NCBI RefSeq assembly: GCF_001484605.1
Contig: NZ_CP013747.1
Location: 1,054,001 to 1,118,000 of the forward strand
Source: Pseudarthrobacter sulfonivorans
GTDB lineage: Bacteria > Actinomycetota > Actinomycetes > Actinomycetales > Micrococcaceae
Direction of reading: 5' to 3'
DNA length: 64,000 nucleotides
Shown: one piece after another, positions 36,147 to 45,011 of the stretch
Layout of the letters: each line of letters begins with the position of its first letter
How positions within the stretch are numbered: the stretch's first letter is position 1
Position numbers and translations under genes: made by a program
The notes under the pieces: model-generated
Told to the model about the DNA's origin: nothing
The model's input: the letters and a program-made list of their open reading frames with translations, nothing else
Database searches by the model: none

Positions 36147-37550
36147 CTAACCCGCCACGCCGGCGAGCAGGAAGAGGACCGCGGCGATGGCGAAGCCCAT
36201 CACGCCGATGAGGGTTTCCATGACGGTCCAGGTCCGCAGGGTGGTCTTGACGTCCATGCCGAAGAAGCGGCCCACCAGCCAGAAGCCGGAGTCGTTGACG
36301 TGGGAGACCACCACGGAGCCTGCTGCGACGGCGATAACCAGGGCTGCGATCTGCATGCCGGTCAGACCGGCGGTGGCTACGGCAGGGGCGATCAGGCCCG
36401 CAGTGGTGGTCAGGGCCACCGTGGCGGAACCCTGGGCGATGCGCAGGATGGCGGCGATCAGGAAGCCGGCCAGGATCAGCGGGATGCCCAGGTTGCCCAG
36501 GACATCGGCCAGCGCGTCGCCAATGCCGGAAGCCCGGAGGACGCCGCCGAACATGCCGCCGGCGCCGGTGATCAGGATGACCGAGCAGACCGGGCCCAGC
36601 GAGGATTCGAGCAGCTTCTCGATGGCGCCAGCGTCCTTGCCGCGGCGGGCGCCCAGGACAAACACGGCCACCAGGACGGCGATCAGCAGGGCCACCGGGG
36701 TTTCGCCGATGGTGCGCAGGACCTGGAACCACTGCTCGCTTTTGACCTCTTCGGAGAGCACGCCGGAGGACGCAAGGGTGTTCAGGCCGGTGTTGATGAA
36801 GATCAGGACGAGCGGCAGGAGCAGCAGGCCGATGATGGTGCGGAAGCGCGGCGGGTGGGATTCGGCTTCGGCGCTGGCGTGGCCCAGGATTTCCGGCACC
36901 GGGAGGACCAGCTTCTTGCCGGTCCACAGTCCGAAGAGGTAGGCGGTGACATACCAGGTGGGGATGGCGGTGATGAGGCCGGCGATCAGGACCAGCCCGA
37001 TGTTGGCATCAAAGAAGGCAGCGGCGGAGACCGGACCCGGGTGCGGCGGCAGGAAGATGTGCATCACGGAGAACGCGCCGGCGGCGGGCAGGCCGTAGCG
37101 CAGCACTCCCCCGCCCAGGCGGTGGGCCACCGCGAAGACCACGGGCAGCATAACCACGAGGCCGGCGTCGAAGAAGATGGGGAAGCCGAAGATCAGCGAG
37201 GCCAGGCCCAGCGCGAACGGTGCACGCTTTTCGCCGAACACACCGATCAGGTAGTCGGCCAGCACCTTGGCGCCACCGCTGGTCTCAACAATGCGGCCGA
37301 GCATGGCGCCCAGTCCCACGAGGAGCGCCACGGTGCCCAGGGTGGTGCCGAACCCGTTGATCAGCACAGGAACCACCTGGTTGGCGGGGATTCCTGTGGC
37401 GAATGCCGTGGCGAGGCTGATCACGATCAGGGCGACGAGTGCGTGCATCCGCAGCTTGATGATCAGGAACAGCAGCACGACGATCGATGCCGCGGCGATG
37501 AGCAGCAGGGGGCCTGCGCCCAGCGTTTGGGTCCATCCTTCGATGACCAT
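36147..37550 (-). CDS. gntP: Gluconate permease, GntP family
   Basis: A 467-residue proton-coupled gluconate importer with about 12-14 helices. GntP features include GFPIFFDAGLVVMLPVVFAVA and the cytoplasmic FLPPHPGPVSAA loop, plus RIAQGSATVALTTTAGL and VSHVNDSGFWLVGRFF near the end. AAAGGAGA precedes ATG 37550. It is downstream of gntK on the same strand (65-base gap) and opposite the GntR regulator, forming a classic gluconate uptake module. Confidence 0.95.
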   Translation of the reverse strand: MVIEGWTQTLGAGPLLLIAAASIVVLLFLIIKLRMHALVALIVISLATAFATGIPANQVVPVLINGFGTTLGTVALLVGLGAMLGRIVETSGGAKVLADYLIGVFGEKRAPFALGLASLIFGFPIFFDAGLVVMLPVVFAVAHRLGGGVLRYGLPAAGAFSVMHIFLPPHPGPVSAAAFFDANIGLVLIAGLITAIPTWYVTAYLFGLWTGKKLVLPVPEILGHASAEAESHPPRFRTIIGLLLLPLVLIFINTGLNTLASSGVLSEEVKSEQWFQVLRTIGETPVALLIAVLVAVFVLGARRGKDAGAIEKLLESSLGPVCSVILITGAGGMFGGVLRASGIGDALADVLGNLGIPLILAGFLIAAILRIAQGSATVALTTTAGLIAPAVATAGLTGMQIAALVIAVAAGSVVVSHVNDSGFWLVGRFFGMDVKTTLRTWTVMETLIGVMGFAIAAVLFLLAGVAG

Positions 37551-37615
37551 GGTTCTCCTTTGAAACAGAACTAATGAAATATTGGGGGAAAATTGGGCGG
37601 GCTCAGCAGCCCGGC

Positions 37616-38161
37616 TCAGCAGGCGCTGAGCTCCGACTGAGCGGGAAGCGTGAGGCCAGCCAGCACGGCGGCCACGATCTCCTCCGGGGAGTTGGAGATG
37701 TCCAGGCGGAGGCTGCCGGCGGCAAGTTCGTTGCCGGTCAGCGGCTCCAGGGTGGCCAGCTGGCTGGGCAGGAGCGTGGGCGGCATGAAGTGGCCTTCGC
37801 GGCCCTGCATGCGCTGGCCGATCAGGTCGGCCCCGCCGTCGAGGTGCATGAACAGGACCCGGCCCTGCGCGTCGGAGAGCAACTGACGGTAGCTCTGCTT
37901 GAGCGCGGAGCAGGTGAGCACGGTGCTCTCCCCGGCCGCCGCATTTGCGGTCATCCAGGCCTGGATTTCCCGCAGCCAGGGCCAGCGGTCCTCGTCCTGC
38001 AGGGGAATGCCCTGGCTCATCTTGTCGATGTTGGACAGGGGGTGGAACTCGTCCGCTTCGGCACAGGCCCAGCCAAGCTGCTGGGAAAGCGCTGCCGCAA
38101 TGGTGGACTTGCCGGAACCGGCAACGCCCATCACCACCACGTGCGTGGCTGGATACTGCAT
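37616..38161 (-). CDS. gntK: Gluconokinase
   Basis: A 181-residue P-loop kinase that makes 6-phosphogluconate, feeding the pentose phosphate or Entner-Doudoroff pathway. Walker A is GVAGSGKST (about 11-19). The gluconate-binding EADEFHPLSNIDKMSQGIPLQDEDRWPWL is split over residues 37-65, and LTCSALKQSYRQLL is also standard for the family. GAGGTAAAAC before the ATG is its ribosome binding site. First gene of the gntK-gntP operon, divergent from the regulator. Confidence 0.96.
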   Translation of the reverse strand: MQYPATHVVVMGVAGSGKSTIAAALSQQLGWACAEADEFHPLSNIDKMSQGIPLQDEDRWPWLREIQAWMTANAAAGESTVLTCSALKQSYRQLLSDAQGRVLFMHLDGGADLIGQRMQGREGHFMPPTLLPSQLATLEPLTGNELAAGSLRLDISNSPEEIVAAVLAGLTLPAQSELSAC

Positions 38162-38238
38162 GTTTTACCTCCGAAGACGCCGTTGGCTAAGTGAAGAAAG
38201 CTATTAGCGCGTCTCACAGGGAACTGCGCTGGGAAATA

Positions 38239-38250
38239 AGGTATCACCAA
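38239..38250. promoter_or_regulatory. Candidate GntR/FadR-type operator
   Basis: GGTATCACC (38240-38248) has inverted GGT/ACC arms with a 3-base spacer, the pattern expected for FadR-subfamily GntR proteins. A related TTGGTGTCATA lies 27 bases on (about 38273). Both are in the gntK/regulator divergent region. Confidence 0.45.
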
Positions 38251-38348
38251 TCAGCACCACAGATACTATCTTTTGGTGTCATAAATCATACCTTTGGAAC
38301 CTTTGTGGGTACGATTGGAGGGCGCAGGCGCAGACGAAAGCAGGAAAG

Positions 38349-39089
38349 ATGTCGACGGCGACACCAGCACCGGACGCGGATAACGCGCACGACGGCGGGG
38401 CCTCCTCCCCCGCTATGCATGAACGCGTTCTCGAGGCGGTTGGCTCTGCCATCGCGTCCGGGAGCCTCCCTCCGGGCAGCCGGCTGACCCTTGAGGGCCT
38501 CCAGCAGGAGTACGGCATCTCCCGCACCGTTGCGCGGGACAGCATGAAGGTCCTGGAGTCCATGAACCTGGTGTATTCGCGCCGGCGGGTGGGCATCGTG
38601 GTCCAGGAGCGCAGGTTGTGGAATGTCTTCGATCCCAAGCTGGTGCGTTGGCGCCTGGGCTCTGTCCGGCGCGATATCCAGTACAGCAGCCTCACGGAGC
38701 TGCGCATCGCCGTCGAGCCCATTGCGGCTGCCGGTGCTGCCCGCCGGGCGAGCGCCGCGGAACGGGCCAGGCTGGTTTTCCTGGCTGCGGAGCTGCGGCG
38801 GCTGGGCGAAGCGGGCGAACTCGAGGCGTTCCTGGCCGTCGACATCGAGTTCCACTGCCTGCTGCTCGAAAGCTGCGGCAACGAGATGTTCACAGCGTTG
38901 GAAGGCATGGTGGCCGAGGTGCTCACCAGCCGGACCAAGCAGGGACTGATGCCCTTCAAACCGCGGCCCGAAGCGTTGCAGGCCCACGAGGATGCTGCGG
39001 CGGCAGTGGCCCGGGGGGACGCGGTTGGCGCGGAGACCGCCGTCCACCACATCCTGGACGAGGTCCGGAACGCGATGGGCCTGCACTGA
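38349..39089 (+). CDS. gntR: GntR (FadR subfamily) regulator of gluconate genes
   Basis: A 246-residue repressor. The winged helix (about 20-88: GSLPPGSRLTLEGLQQEYGISRTVARDSMKVLE) is followed by the FCD effector domain (about 105-235) with its metal/ligand residues in LRIAVEPIAAAGAARRAS, DIEFHCLLLESCGNEMF and HHILDE. AGGAAAG lies before ATG 38349. It is divergent from gntK-gntP, with candidate operators between them, so it very probably represses gluconate uptake in the absence of the sugar acid. Confidence 0.9.
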   Translation: MSTATPAPDADNAHDGGASSPAMHERVLEAVGSAIASGSLPPGSRLTLEGLQQEYGISRTVARDSMKVLESMNLVYSRRRVGIVVQERRLWNVFDPKLVRWRLGSVRRDIQYSSLTELRIAVEPIAAAGAARRASAAERARLVFLAAELRRLGEAGELEAFLAVDIEFHCLLLESCGNEMFTALEGMVAEVLTSRTKQGLMPFKPRPEALQAHEDAAAAVARGDAVGAETAVHHILDEVRNAMGLH

Positions 39090-39183
39090 CTCTTTCGGGA
39101 CGCCTCGTTAGTGAGTAGCCTGCAAGTAGGGGCTCATGCAAAGGGTCCAAACATGCCGTGAAGACAAATCTGTGAGGTGAAAA

Positions 39184-40938
39184 ATGGCCATCACCGGACA
39201 TTCACGAATAGGGACTGCCTCAACCGCTGCTCCCCCTGTAGTGCCGCGGCGCAAAGGCTCCATGGTGGTCGGCTGGCTCACCTCCACCGACCACAAAGTC
39301 ATCGGGTACATGTACCTGATCGCCTCGTTTGTGTTCTTCCTGATGGCCGGAGTTATGGCCCTGCTGATCCGGGCCGAACTCTTCGAACCCGGCATGCAGG
39401 TCCTGCAGACCAAGGAACAGTACAACCAGCTTTTCACGATGCACGGCACCATGATGCTGCTGATGTTCGCCACCCCGCTGTTCGCCGGCTTCGGCAATGT
39501 CATCATGCCGCTGCAGATCGGCGCTCCCGACGTCGCGTTCCCGCGGCTGAACGCCCTGGCCTTCTGGTTCTTCCTCTTCGGCTCCACCATCGCCGTGTCC
39601 GGCTTCATCACCCCGCAGGGCGCTGCGGCATTCGGCTGGTTCGCCTACGCGCCATTGAACAACACCACCTTCACCCCTGGCATCGGCGGTGACCTCTGGG
39701 TCTTCGGCCTGGCGCTGTCCGGATTCGGCACCATCCTGGGTGCGGTCAACTTCATCACCACCATCATCTGCATGCGCGCCCCGGGCCTGACCATGTGGCG
39801 GATGCCCATCTTCACCTGGAACACACTGGTCACGGCCATCATGGTGATCATGGCATTCCCGCCGCTGGCCGCGGCCCTGTTCGCACTGGGGGCGGACCGC
39901 AAGTTCGGTGCCCACATCTATGACCCGGAGAACGGCGGCGCTATTCTCTGGCAGCACCTGTTCTGGTTCTTCGGCCACCCCGAGGTCTACATCATTGCGC
40001 TGCCGTTCTTCGGCATTGTGTCCGAGATCTTCCCGGTCTTCAGCCGCAAACCGATCTTCGGCTACAAGGGTCTTGTCTACGCCACCATCGCCATCGCAGC
40101 CCTGTCCATGACCGTGTGGGCGCACCACATGTACGTGACCGGTTCGGTGCTGCTGCCGTTCTTCGCCTTCATGACCATGCTGATCGCGGTGCCGACCGGC
40201 GTGAAGTTCTTCAACTGGATCGGCACCATGTGGCGCGGCTCCCTGACGTTCGAGACTCCCATGCTGTGGGCCCTCGGCTTCCTCATCACTTTCCTCTTCG
40301 GCGGCCTGACTGGCATCATCCTGGCTTCACCGCCGCTGGACTTCCACGTCTCCGATTCCTACTTCGTGGTGGCGCACTTCCACTACGTGGTGTTCGGCAC
40401 CGTGGTGTTCGCGATGTTCGCAGGCTTCTACTTCTGGTGGCCTAAGTTCACCGGCAAGATGCTCAACGAGCGCCTCGGAAAGATCCACTTCTGGATGCTG
40501 TTCCTGGGCTTCCATGGGACCTTCCTGATCCAGCACTGGCTGGGTGTCAAGGGCATGCCCCGCCGCTACGCGGACTATCTGGTGGAGGACAACTTCGCCT
40601 GGATGAACCAGTTCTCCACCATCTCGTCATTCCTTCTCGGCGCCTCGACAATTGCGTTCTTCTGGAATGTTTACATCACGGCGCGCAGCACGGAGCGCGT
40701 TGAGGTGGATGACCCGTGGGGCTTCGGAGCCTCGCTCGAGTGGGCAACGTCCTGCCCGCCGCCGCGCCACAACTTCATGTCCCTGCCCCGGATCCGTTCG
40801 GAACGTCCCGCCCTGGACCTCCACCACCCCGAGCTCAGCGTCCGCGCGCACGACACCTCCCACAGCCCTGCCGCGGCCGCTCTGGGTGCTGCGGATATCG
40901 GCGAAAAGGACGTACGCAATCCGAACCCGGACGAGTGA
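39184..40938 (+). CDS. ctaD: Cytochrome c oxidase subunit I
   Basis: The 584-residue catalytic subunit of aa3 oxidase with 12 helices. Haem and copper ligands are all present: His in FTMHGTMM, the His-Tyr pair in [22 protein letters not shown], and VVAHFHYV. The C-terminal tail (about 530-584) is a polar extension with [21 protein letters not shown] precedes ATG 39184. No ctaC, ctaE or qcr genes are nearby, so this is an isolated and possibly second copy that must assemble with subunits encoded elsewhere. Confidence 0.96.
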   Translation: MAITGHSRIGTASTAAPPVVPRRKGSMVVGWLTSTDHKVIGYMYLIASFVFFLMAGVMALLIRAELFEPGMQVLQTKEQYNQLFTMHGTMMLLMFATPLFAGFGNVIMPLQIGAPDVAFPRLNALAFWFFLFGSTIAVSGFITPQGAAAFGWFAYAPLNNTTFTPGIGGDLWVFGLALSGFGTILGAVNFITTIICMRAPGLTMWRMPIFTWNTLVTAIMVIMAFPPLAAALFALGADRKFGAHIYDPENGGAILWQHLFWFFGHPEVYIIALPFFGIVSEIFPVFSRKPIFGYKGLVYATIAIAALSMTVWAHHMYVTGSVLLPFFAFMTMLIAVPTGVKFFNWIGTMWRGSLTFETPMLWALGFLITFLFGGLTGIILASPPLDFHVSDSYFVVAHFHYVVFGTVVFAMFAGFYFWWPKFTGKMLNERLGKIHFWMLFLGFHGTFLIQHWLGVKGMPRRYADYLVEDNFAWMNQFSTISSFLLGASTIAFFWNVYITARSTERVEVDDPWGFGASLEWATSCPPPRHNFMSLPRIRSERPALDLHHPELSVRAHDTSHSPAAAALGAADIGEKDVRNPNPDE

Positions 40939-40942
40939 CCGG

Positions 40943-40962
40943 GGATTGAGCCTGTAGAAACC
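40943..40962 (+). repeat. Degenerate dispersed-repeat copy after ctaD
   Basis: GGATTGAGCCTGTAGAAACC differs from the core by two substitutions. It lies 4 bases after the ctaD stop and at the 3' end of the frameshifted gene on the other strand. Confidence 0.65.
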
Positions 40963-42016
40963 TAAACCGAGCGGCCCACAGCCTGGACCGCCAGCAGGAA
41001 CTTCACGCCGGACAAACCCGGCGGCCAGCATGGCGCCGCGGATCGCCTCCATCTCGCGGTTCCACGTCGGCGCGATGCCACTGAGGTGCCAGTCCATGTG
41101 GACGCGGGTGACCAGGCGGACCGCGTCGTGTTCCTGACGGCCGACGGCATCCACGAGGTAGTCCCACAGCTCCGCGGGCCGTTCCAGGCAGCGTTTGCCG
41201 CGCGGTGTGAGCACCAGCCGTGCGTGCGTCTCGCGGTTTCCCTTGCCCATGATGGGATCGCTCCAGCCGAGCTCGTCCATGGCGCGCTTGACCATGGCGG
41301 GCTTCAGGTAGCCGTCCTTGGTGAGTTCCAGGCCGTCCGGAGCGGCGTTTTCCAACAGCCAGCGGACCGGCAGCAGCACGGCGTCACGCTCCGCGTCGGC
41401 GAGTGGCTGCGGCCACCATTGGAGGCTGAGCAGCCGGAGTTTTGCGGTTGGCGGCCTGACGGTCGAACGTTGCGGGGGCGAAGTGGCTGCCGTACTCGCC
41501 CGTCACGCCGAAGATCCAGGACGTCGCATCCGCGTGTTCCGGATGCTCCGGGTCCGCCACGATCTGCAGCAGTCGCTGGTAACCGTGGGGCCCGCCGGAG
41601 TCCTCCACGGGTCCGCGGGTGGCGCCATCCACGCACAGCAGTTCCCCGGCCGGAAGGTCCGCCGAACCAAGCACCTCCACGTGATGCGTCCAGCTATCGC
41701 CAAAGTCGTACTCGTATTCCAGCGCGCTTCCCGGCTTTTGGGCATCCAGCAGTTCGGAAAGGACGACGCCGGAGGCCGGCTCTGCGTCCAGATCTTCCGT
41801 GAGGTCCTGGGGACCCACAATCTCCCGCGGCTTTCCGGCGCGGTCCACGCAGCGGACGGCGTAGAGGTGGCTGTTTTCCCAGCCGAAGGCGGCCTGGACC
41901 GCGAGGTGGAACTCGGGAACCGTCAGCGTCAGGGGGACCTGCAGCCTTCGCCAGATCAACGGTTCGGTGTCCGTAATGCTGATCTGCAGGTCGAAGGCGG
42001 GAACGGAAAGTTGCAT
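40962..42016 (-). pseudogene. Frameshifted plasmid pRiA4b ORF-3-like protein
   Basis: The N-terminal part (42016 to about 41445) is a pRiA4b ORF-3 domain: ITDTEPLIWRRLQVPLTLTV, then YEYDFGDSWTHHVEVL, then GGPHGYQRLLQIV. At a run of four T (plus strand, about 41440-41446) the frame breaks. Dropping one base continues as NRKLRLLSLQWWPQPLADAERD and then LLPVRWLLENAAPDGLELTK, a plausible C-terminal domain. Past about 41010 two frames compete: one ends at 40962 and the other runs on antisense to ctaD, so a second lesion is possible. Either a real pseudogene or a homopolymer sequencing error. Confidence 0.7.
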
Positions 42017-42050
42017 GGAGGCAATCTGCCAGAGTGCGGCCGGGGATCCG

Positions 42051-42749
42051 TCATGGTGCAGGCTCAACGGACCCAACTGACTCAACTGACTCAACCGCAT
42101 AGGGTTTGGTGGCCGACCGCCGCAGCGGATGACGCAGGCGCACCTGGTACGGGCCGTTCCGGAACGTGGCGCGGGGGTCCAACTGGACAAGCACGAGTGG
42201 TTCGTCGCTGGCGGAGTCCAGCCGCACCACGATGCCGTCGCGCCGCCCGTCCACCCACAGCGGGGTAGCCGGCTCCACGGCGGTTTCCTTAAAACGTTCC
42301 CTATACTCGTGCCCTGCGGCCAGGAAGAGTATCCCATGGGCCAGCCCAATGACTTTCAGCGGGACCACGGCGTCAGGCGGTGGGGGTTCGGGGGTGGGCC
42401 GGGCTTGCTGGTGGTATTCCTGCGCAGCTGACGCCCTGGCTGCCTTCGCGTGCCGGTTGCATTCCGCGCACCGGGTTCGCTCCCCCACAGCGGCCAATAG
42501 GGTCACAAGCAGTCTTCTGGGGGCGTGGTCCCAGCTGTCGGCCACCACCGGACACCACGCCGTGTGATAGACCGTCCCGTATTTCATCACATAGACCTGG
42601 TCATCGCCCAGTACGGGCACCCCCTCCCGGCGGGCGGCGGGCTCCACCGGCTTGAGCTCGCCGAGGCCTCTGGTCTCTGCGTGGGCGGGGCGGCTGCCGT
42701 TGACGTACTTGCGGATGAGCGGACTGAGTTGACGTTTTGGTATTGGCAC
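42051..42749 (-). CDS. Hypothetical protein with a CxxC pair
   Basis: A 232-residue protein whose frame can begin at GTG 42749 (VPIPKRQLSPLIRKYVNG); GTG 42806 is an upstream alternative. The middle holds VYVMKYGTVYHTAWCPVV and TRCAECNRHAKAAR, possibly a metal site. The C-terminal half reads like a small beta-rich domain (LVLVQLDPRATFRNGPYQVRL). The last residues (ESVESVGSVEPAP) come from a short TTGAGTC tandem run and a degenerate copy of the dispersed repeat. No family recognised. Just upstream of the frameshifted gene on the same strand. Confidence 0.65.
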   Translation of the reverse strand: MPIPKRQLSPLIRKYVNGSRPAHAETRGLGELKPVEPAARREGVPVLGDDQVYVMKYGTVYHTAWCPVVADSWDHAPRRLLVTLLAAVGERTRCAECNRHAKAARASAAQEYHQQARPTPEPPPPDAVVPLKVIGLAHGILFLAAGHEYRERFKETAVEPATPLWVDGRRDGIVVRLDSASDEPLVLVQLDPRATFRNGPYQVRLRHPLRRSATKPYAVESVESVGSVEPAP

Positions 42750-42872
42750 GAAGTGCGGGCCTCTCTGTGCAGCGGGATGGACTCGATCACCCCCCTGCTT
42801 GCCCACTGACTATCTTGAAGGGGTTTCTCGCAAGTTGCCAGTCGGGCGCTTTGAAGCACATCCGGGTTAACA

Positions 42873-42906
42873 AAAGCAGGGCCGGTCTAATGACCGGCCC
42901 TGCTTT
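42873..42906 (-). terminator. Terminator after the cold-shock gene
   Basis: A perfect 15-bp stem (AAAGCAGGGCCGGTC at 42873-42887 with 42892-42906) and a 4-base loop. On the minus strand it is followed by TTTGTTAACC. Confidence 0.85.
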
Positions 42907-42943
42907 GAAAATGAAACCCTAAGGCCCCAGAATCTCTAAAGAA

Positions 42944-43147
42944 TTAGAGTGCCTGGATGTTGACGGCCTGGGGACCCTTGGGGCCCTGCTCGGTTTCGAA
43001 GGAAACCTTCTGGTTCTCTTCGAGTGAGCGGAAGCCGGAAGAGGCGATCGCGGAGTAGTGAGCGAAAACGTCCTGTGAGGAGTCATCGGGGGAAATGAAG
43101 CCGAAGCCCTTTTCAGCGTTAAACCATTTGACGGTACCAGTAGCCAT
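42944..43147 (-). CDS. Cold-shock protein, CspA family
   Basis: A 67-residue single-domain nucleic-acid chaperone: [20 protein letters not shown] includes RNP1 (KGFGFI), and VFAHYSAI is RNP2. It melts RNA structure and is usually induced by cold. AAGGAC lies before the ATG. The 5' region (43148 to about 43330) is long and pyrimidine/purine-patterned, consistent with a structured leader. A 15-bp terminator follows. Paralogues are normal in this group, so I give no number. Confidence 0.97.
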   Translation of the reverse strand: MATGTVKWFNAEKGFGFISPDDSSQDVFAHYSAIASSGFRSLEENQKVSFETEQGPKGPQAVNIQAL

Positions 43148-43340
43148 TATTTTTGTCCTTCGTGAAGGTGGAGGAAAAGTCCCGACTTTCGGGTCCTCCG
43201 GTGTGGGGTGTTCAAAACCGCTACTTCAGAAAGACGCGGACTTTCGACCGCGCGTACTGCCTGAACTACCAACCGCATAAACACAACAACAGGATCAACA
43301 CTACAGGAGATTTTCGGAACCATTTACCACCGGCCAACGA
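43148..43340 (-). promoter_or_regulatory. Probable long 5' leader and promoter of the csp gene
   Basis: About 190 bases without a gene upstream of the cold-shock ORF. The first 60 bases before the ATG are rich in complementary tracts (GAAAGTCGGGACTTTTC on the minus strand forms a stem), as in cold-shock mRNA leaders. The promoter is probably in the AT-rich 43265-43320; exact boxes not assigned. Confidence 0.4.
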
Positions 43341-43343
43341 GAC

Positions 43344-43389
43344 GGGTGGCTGAGCCTCCACGATCCGGTGGTTGAGCCTGTCGAAACCC
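43344..43389 (+). repeat. Dispersed-repeat copies ahead of the alpha/beta hydrolase
   Basis: An exact core GGTTGAGCCTGTCGAAACC lies at 43370-43388, preceded by CCGGT. A decayed partial copy (GGGTGGCTGAGCCTCCAC) starts at 43344. Here the repeat sits just before a start codon, unlike most other copies. Confidence 0.85.
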
Positions 43390-43406
43390 AGGCGTACCGT
43401 TCTCCC

Positions 43407-44216
43407 ATGGGACCAATTCGGGCCATTCTTCTACCGGGCGCTGTACTCCCCGCCCAGGCCGCCTTCGGCGGACTCATCGCAGCCCTCGGGCCGGATGTCC
43501 AGGCAATCGCCAAGGATCTCGAGCTCTACGCGGAAGATGGGCCGCCGGCGGACTGGAGCCTGGACACAGAGATCGACGGCGTGCTGCGCGAAGCCGATAC
43601 CCGGGGATGGGAGACGTTCCACTTAACGGGCTATTCAGGTGGCGGCGCGGCGGCGCTGGCGTTCGCTGCCAAGCACCCGGGCAGGCTGCTGAGCCTGGCG
43701 CTGCTGGAACCTGCCTGGGCCGGGAACTGGGACTGGAGCCCTGCGTACACGGAGCTCCGGAAGAAGTACGAGCAGCTGGAAACACTCCCGCCGGAACAGT
43801 TCATGTCCGCCTTCATGAGGCTGGGAGTTAAGCCCAACGTCGTCCTTCCGCCACCGCCGGATCCCCCGCCGCCGTGGATGGCCAACCGGCCGGCGGGTAT
43901 CAGGGCGTTCCTGCGGACCTTCAAAGACTATGACCTGGAGAGGGCGCGTTTGGCTGCCTTTCGCCAGCCCGTCTACTTCGCCTTGGGCGGCCTGAGCAAT
44001 CCCCATGACTACGGCGATATTGCCAGCCGACTGTCGAGGGTCTTCTTCCCGGACTTCCACCTGGAAGTGTTCCCCAAGCGCCACCACTTCGACCCGCCAC
44101 ACCGGATCGAGCCCGAGCGGCTGGCTGAATTGCTCCGGCGGCACTGGGAGCAGGCGGAAGCCGGCACGGTGGCTGCGCCTGTCGAAACCGAGCCTCTCGA
44201 AACCCGCGGTGGTTGA
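43407..44216 (+). CDS. Alpha/beta hydrolase
   Basis: A 269-residue hydrolase starting MGPIRAILLPG. The nucleophile elbow is LTGYSGGGAAALAF (GxSxG, Ser near 74). The acid and His are in the last third (His in KRHHFDPPHR). A proline-rich lid segment (PPPPDPPPPW) is at about 150. ATG 43407 is preferred over GTG 43368, which would only translate a dispersed repeat. At the other end the repeat again supplies the tail: PVETEPLETRGG and the TGA are read from repeat copies. Substrate unknown. Confidence 0.8.
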   Translation: MGPIRAILLPGAVLPAQAAFGGLIAALGPDVQAIAKDLELYAEDGPPADWSLDTEIDGVLREADTRGWETFHLTGYSGGGAAALAFAAKHPGRLLSLALLEPAWAGNWDWSPAYTELRKKYEQLETLPPEQFMSAFMRLGVKPNVVLPPPPDPPPPWMANRPAGIRAFLRTFKDYDLERARLAAFRQPVYFALGGLSNPHDYGDIASRLSRVFFPDFHLEVFPKRHHFDPPHRIEPERLAELLRRHWEQAEAGTVAAPVETEPLETRGG

Positions 44217-44219
44217 CCC
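44168..44219 (+). repeat. Cluster of dispersed-repeat copies at the hydrolase 3' end
   Basis: GGTGGCTGCGCCTGTCGAAACC (44168-44189) is followed by GAGCCTCTCGAAACCC (44190-44205) and GGTGGTTGACCC (44208-44219). The hydrolase stop TGA (44214-44216) lies in the last of these. Confidence 0.7.
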
Positions 44220-44265
44220 TATTCGTTCGGGCGCACAGATTGCTACGCTTGCTACGGAGGTAACC

Positions 44266-44532
44266 ATGACGACAATCCCACACCGGGAACTGCGCAACCA
44301 GAGCAGCAAAATCCTGGAGCGCGTTAAGAACGGCGAAACGATCGACGTCACGAACAACGGCGAAATAGCCGCTACATTGATCCCACCGTCGGCGTCACCC
44401 TTTGAGCGGTTGTTGCTGGCGGGCCAGGTCCGCCCAGCCGCCAAGGGGCCGGTCGATTTCCAGACGCTGCCGCGCGTCCCGTCCGAAGCAGGCACTGCTG
44501 AGATCCTGGCTGACCTCCGCGGGGACCGGTGA
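44266..44532 (+). CDS. Phd/YefM-type antitoxin
   Basis: An 88-residue antitoxin: TIPHRELRNQSSKILERVKNGETIDVTNNGEIAATLIPP is the typical Phd/YefM DNA-binding fold, and the C-terminal half (FERLLLAGQVRPAAKG, then LADLRGDR) wraps the toxin. GGAGGTAACC precedes the ATG. Its stop overlaps the toxin start by 4 bases. It should repress its own promoter and neutralise the PIN toxin. Confidence 0.93.
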   Translation: MTTIPHRELRNQSSKILERVKNGETIDVTNNGEIAATLIPPSASPFERLLLAGQVRPAAKGPVDFQTLPRVPSEAGTAEILADLRGDR

Positions 44533-44921
44533 TCATCTATCTGGACACGTCGGCTGTCCTCAAGCTTGTGGTCGAAGAGCCAGCATCATCCGCGGCCGCC
44601 CATTACCTCTCAACCGCGGCAGCCCAGGGCCACCAGCTGGTGGCTTCGATGCTCCTCTATACGGAACTTCATTGCGCGGCCCATCGTCGCGGATTTCCCG
44701 GCGAGCCCGTCAATACGGTCCTCGGCGCCATCAACCTGGTCGATCTTGCCCGTTCGGACCTTATGTACGCGGCAGCCCTGCCCGGCAAGCTCCGGAGCGC
44801 CGACGCCATTCATCTGGCGGCAGCCATCCGGCTGCAGTCCGACGTCATGGTGGCGTATGACGCCGAGCTCCTGGCTGCCGCCGTCGAGGCCGGCCTGAAC
44901 GTCCTCTCCCCCGGTGGTTGA
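44529..44921 (+). CDS. VapC-type PIN-domain ribonuclease toxin
   Basis: A 130-residue PIN-domain toxin with the acidic metal site visible: Asp6 in IIYLDTSAVLKL, Glu near 46 in LLYTELHCA, Asp near 98 in RSADAIHLA, and Asp near 114 in VAYDAELL. It would cleave RNA, probably tRNA. GTG start overlapping the antitoxin stop. The protein ends NVLSPGG with its Gly-Gly-TGA read from a dispersed-repeat copy. Confidence 0.93.
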   Translation: MIIYLDTSAVLKLVVEEPASSAAAHYLSTAAAQGHQLVASMLLYTELHCAAHRRGFPGEPVNTVLGAINLVDLARSDLMYAAALPGKLRSADAIHLAAAIRLQSDVMVAYDAELLAAAVEAGLNVLSPGG

Positions 44922-44938
44922 GCCCTGCCGAATCCGGA
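44911..44938 (+). repeat. Dispersed-repeat copy at the vapC 3' end
   Basis: CCGGTGGTTGAGCC (44911-44924) then CTGCCGAATCC: one inserted C and one A-to-T change against the core. The vapC stop TGA is at 44919-44921. Confidence 0.7.
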
Positions 44939-45011
44939 ACCGCCGGCCTCGACGGAAATTGTCACCGTCCCCGTGTAGCTTAGGAATAACAGCCCCCGCA
45001 CCGAGGACGCC

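Noticed and set aside
42060..42100. TTGAGTC tandem run as a separate minisatellite
   Set aside because: Only about three short units. It is better explained as the coding end of the gene at 42051 with a decayed dispersed repeat.
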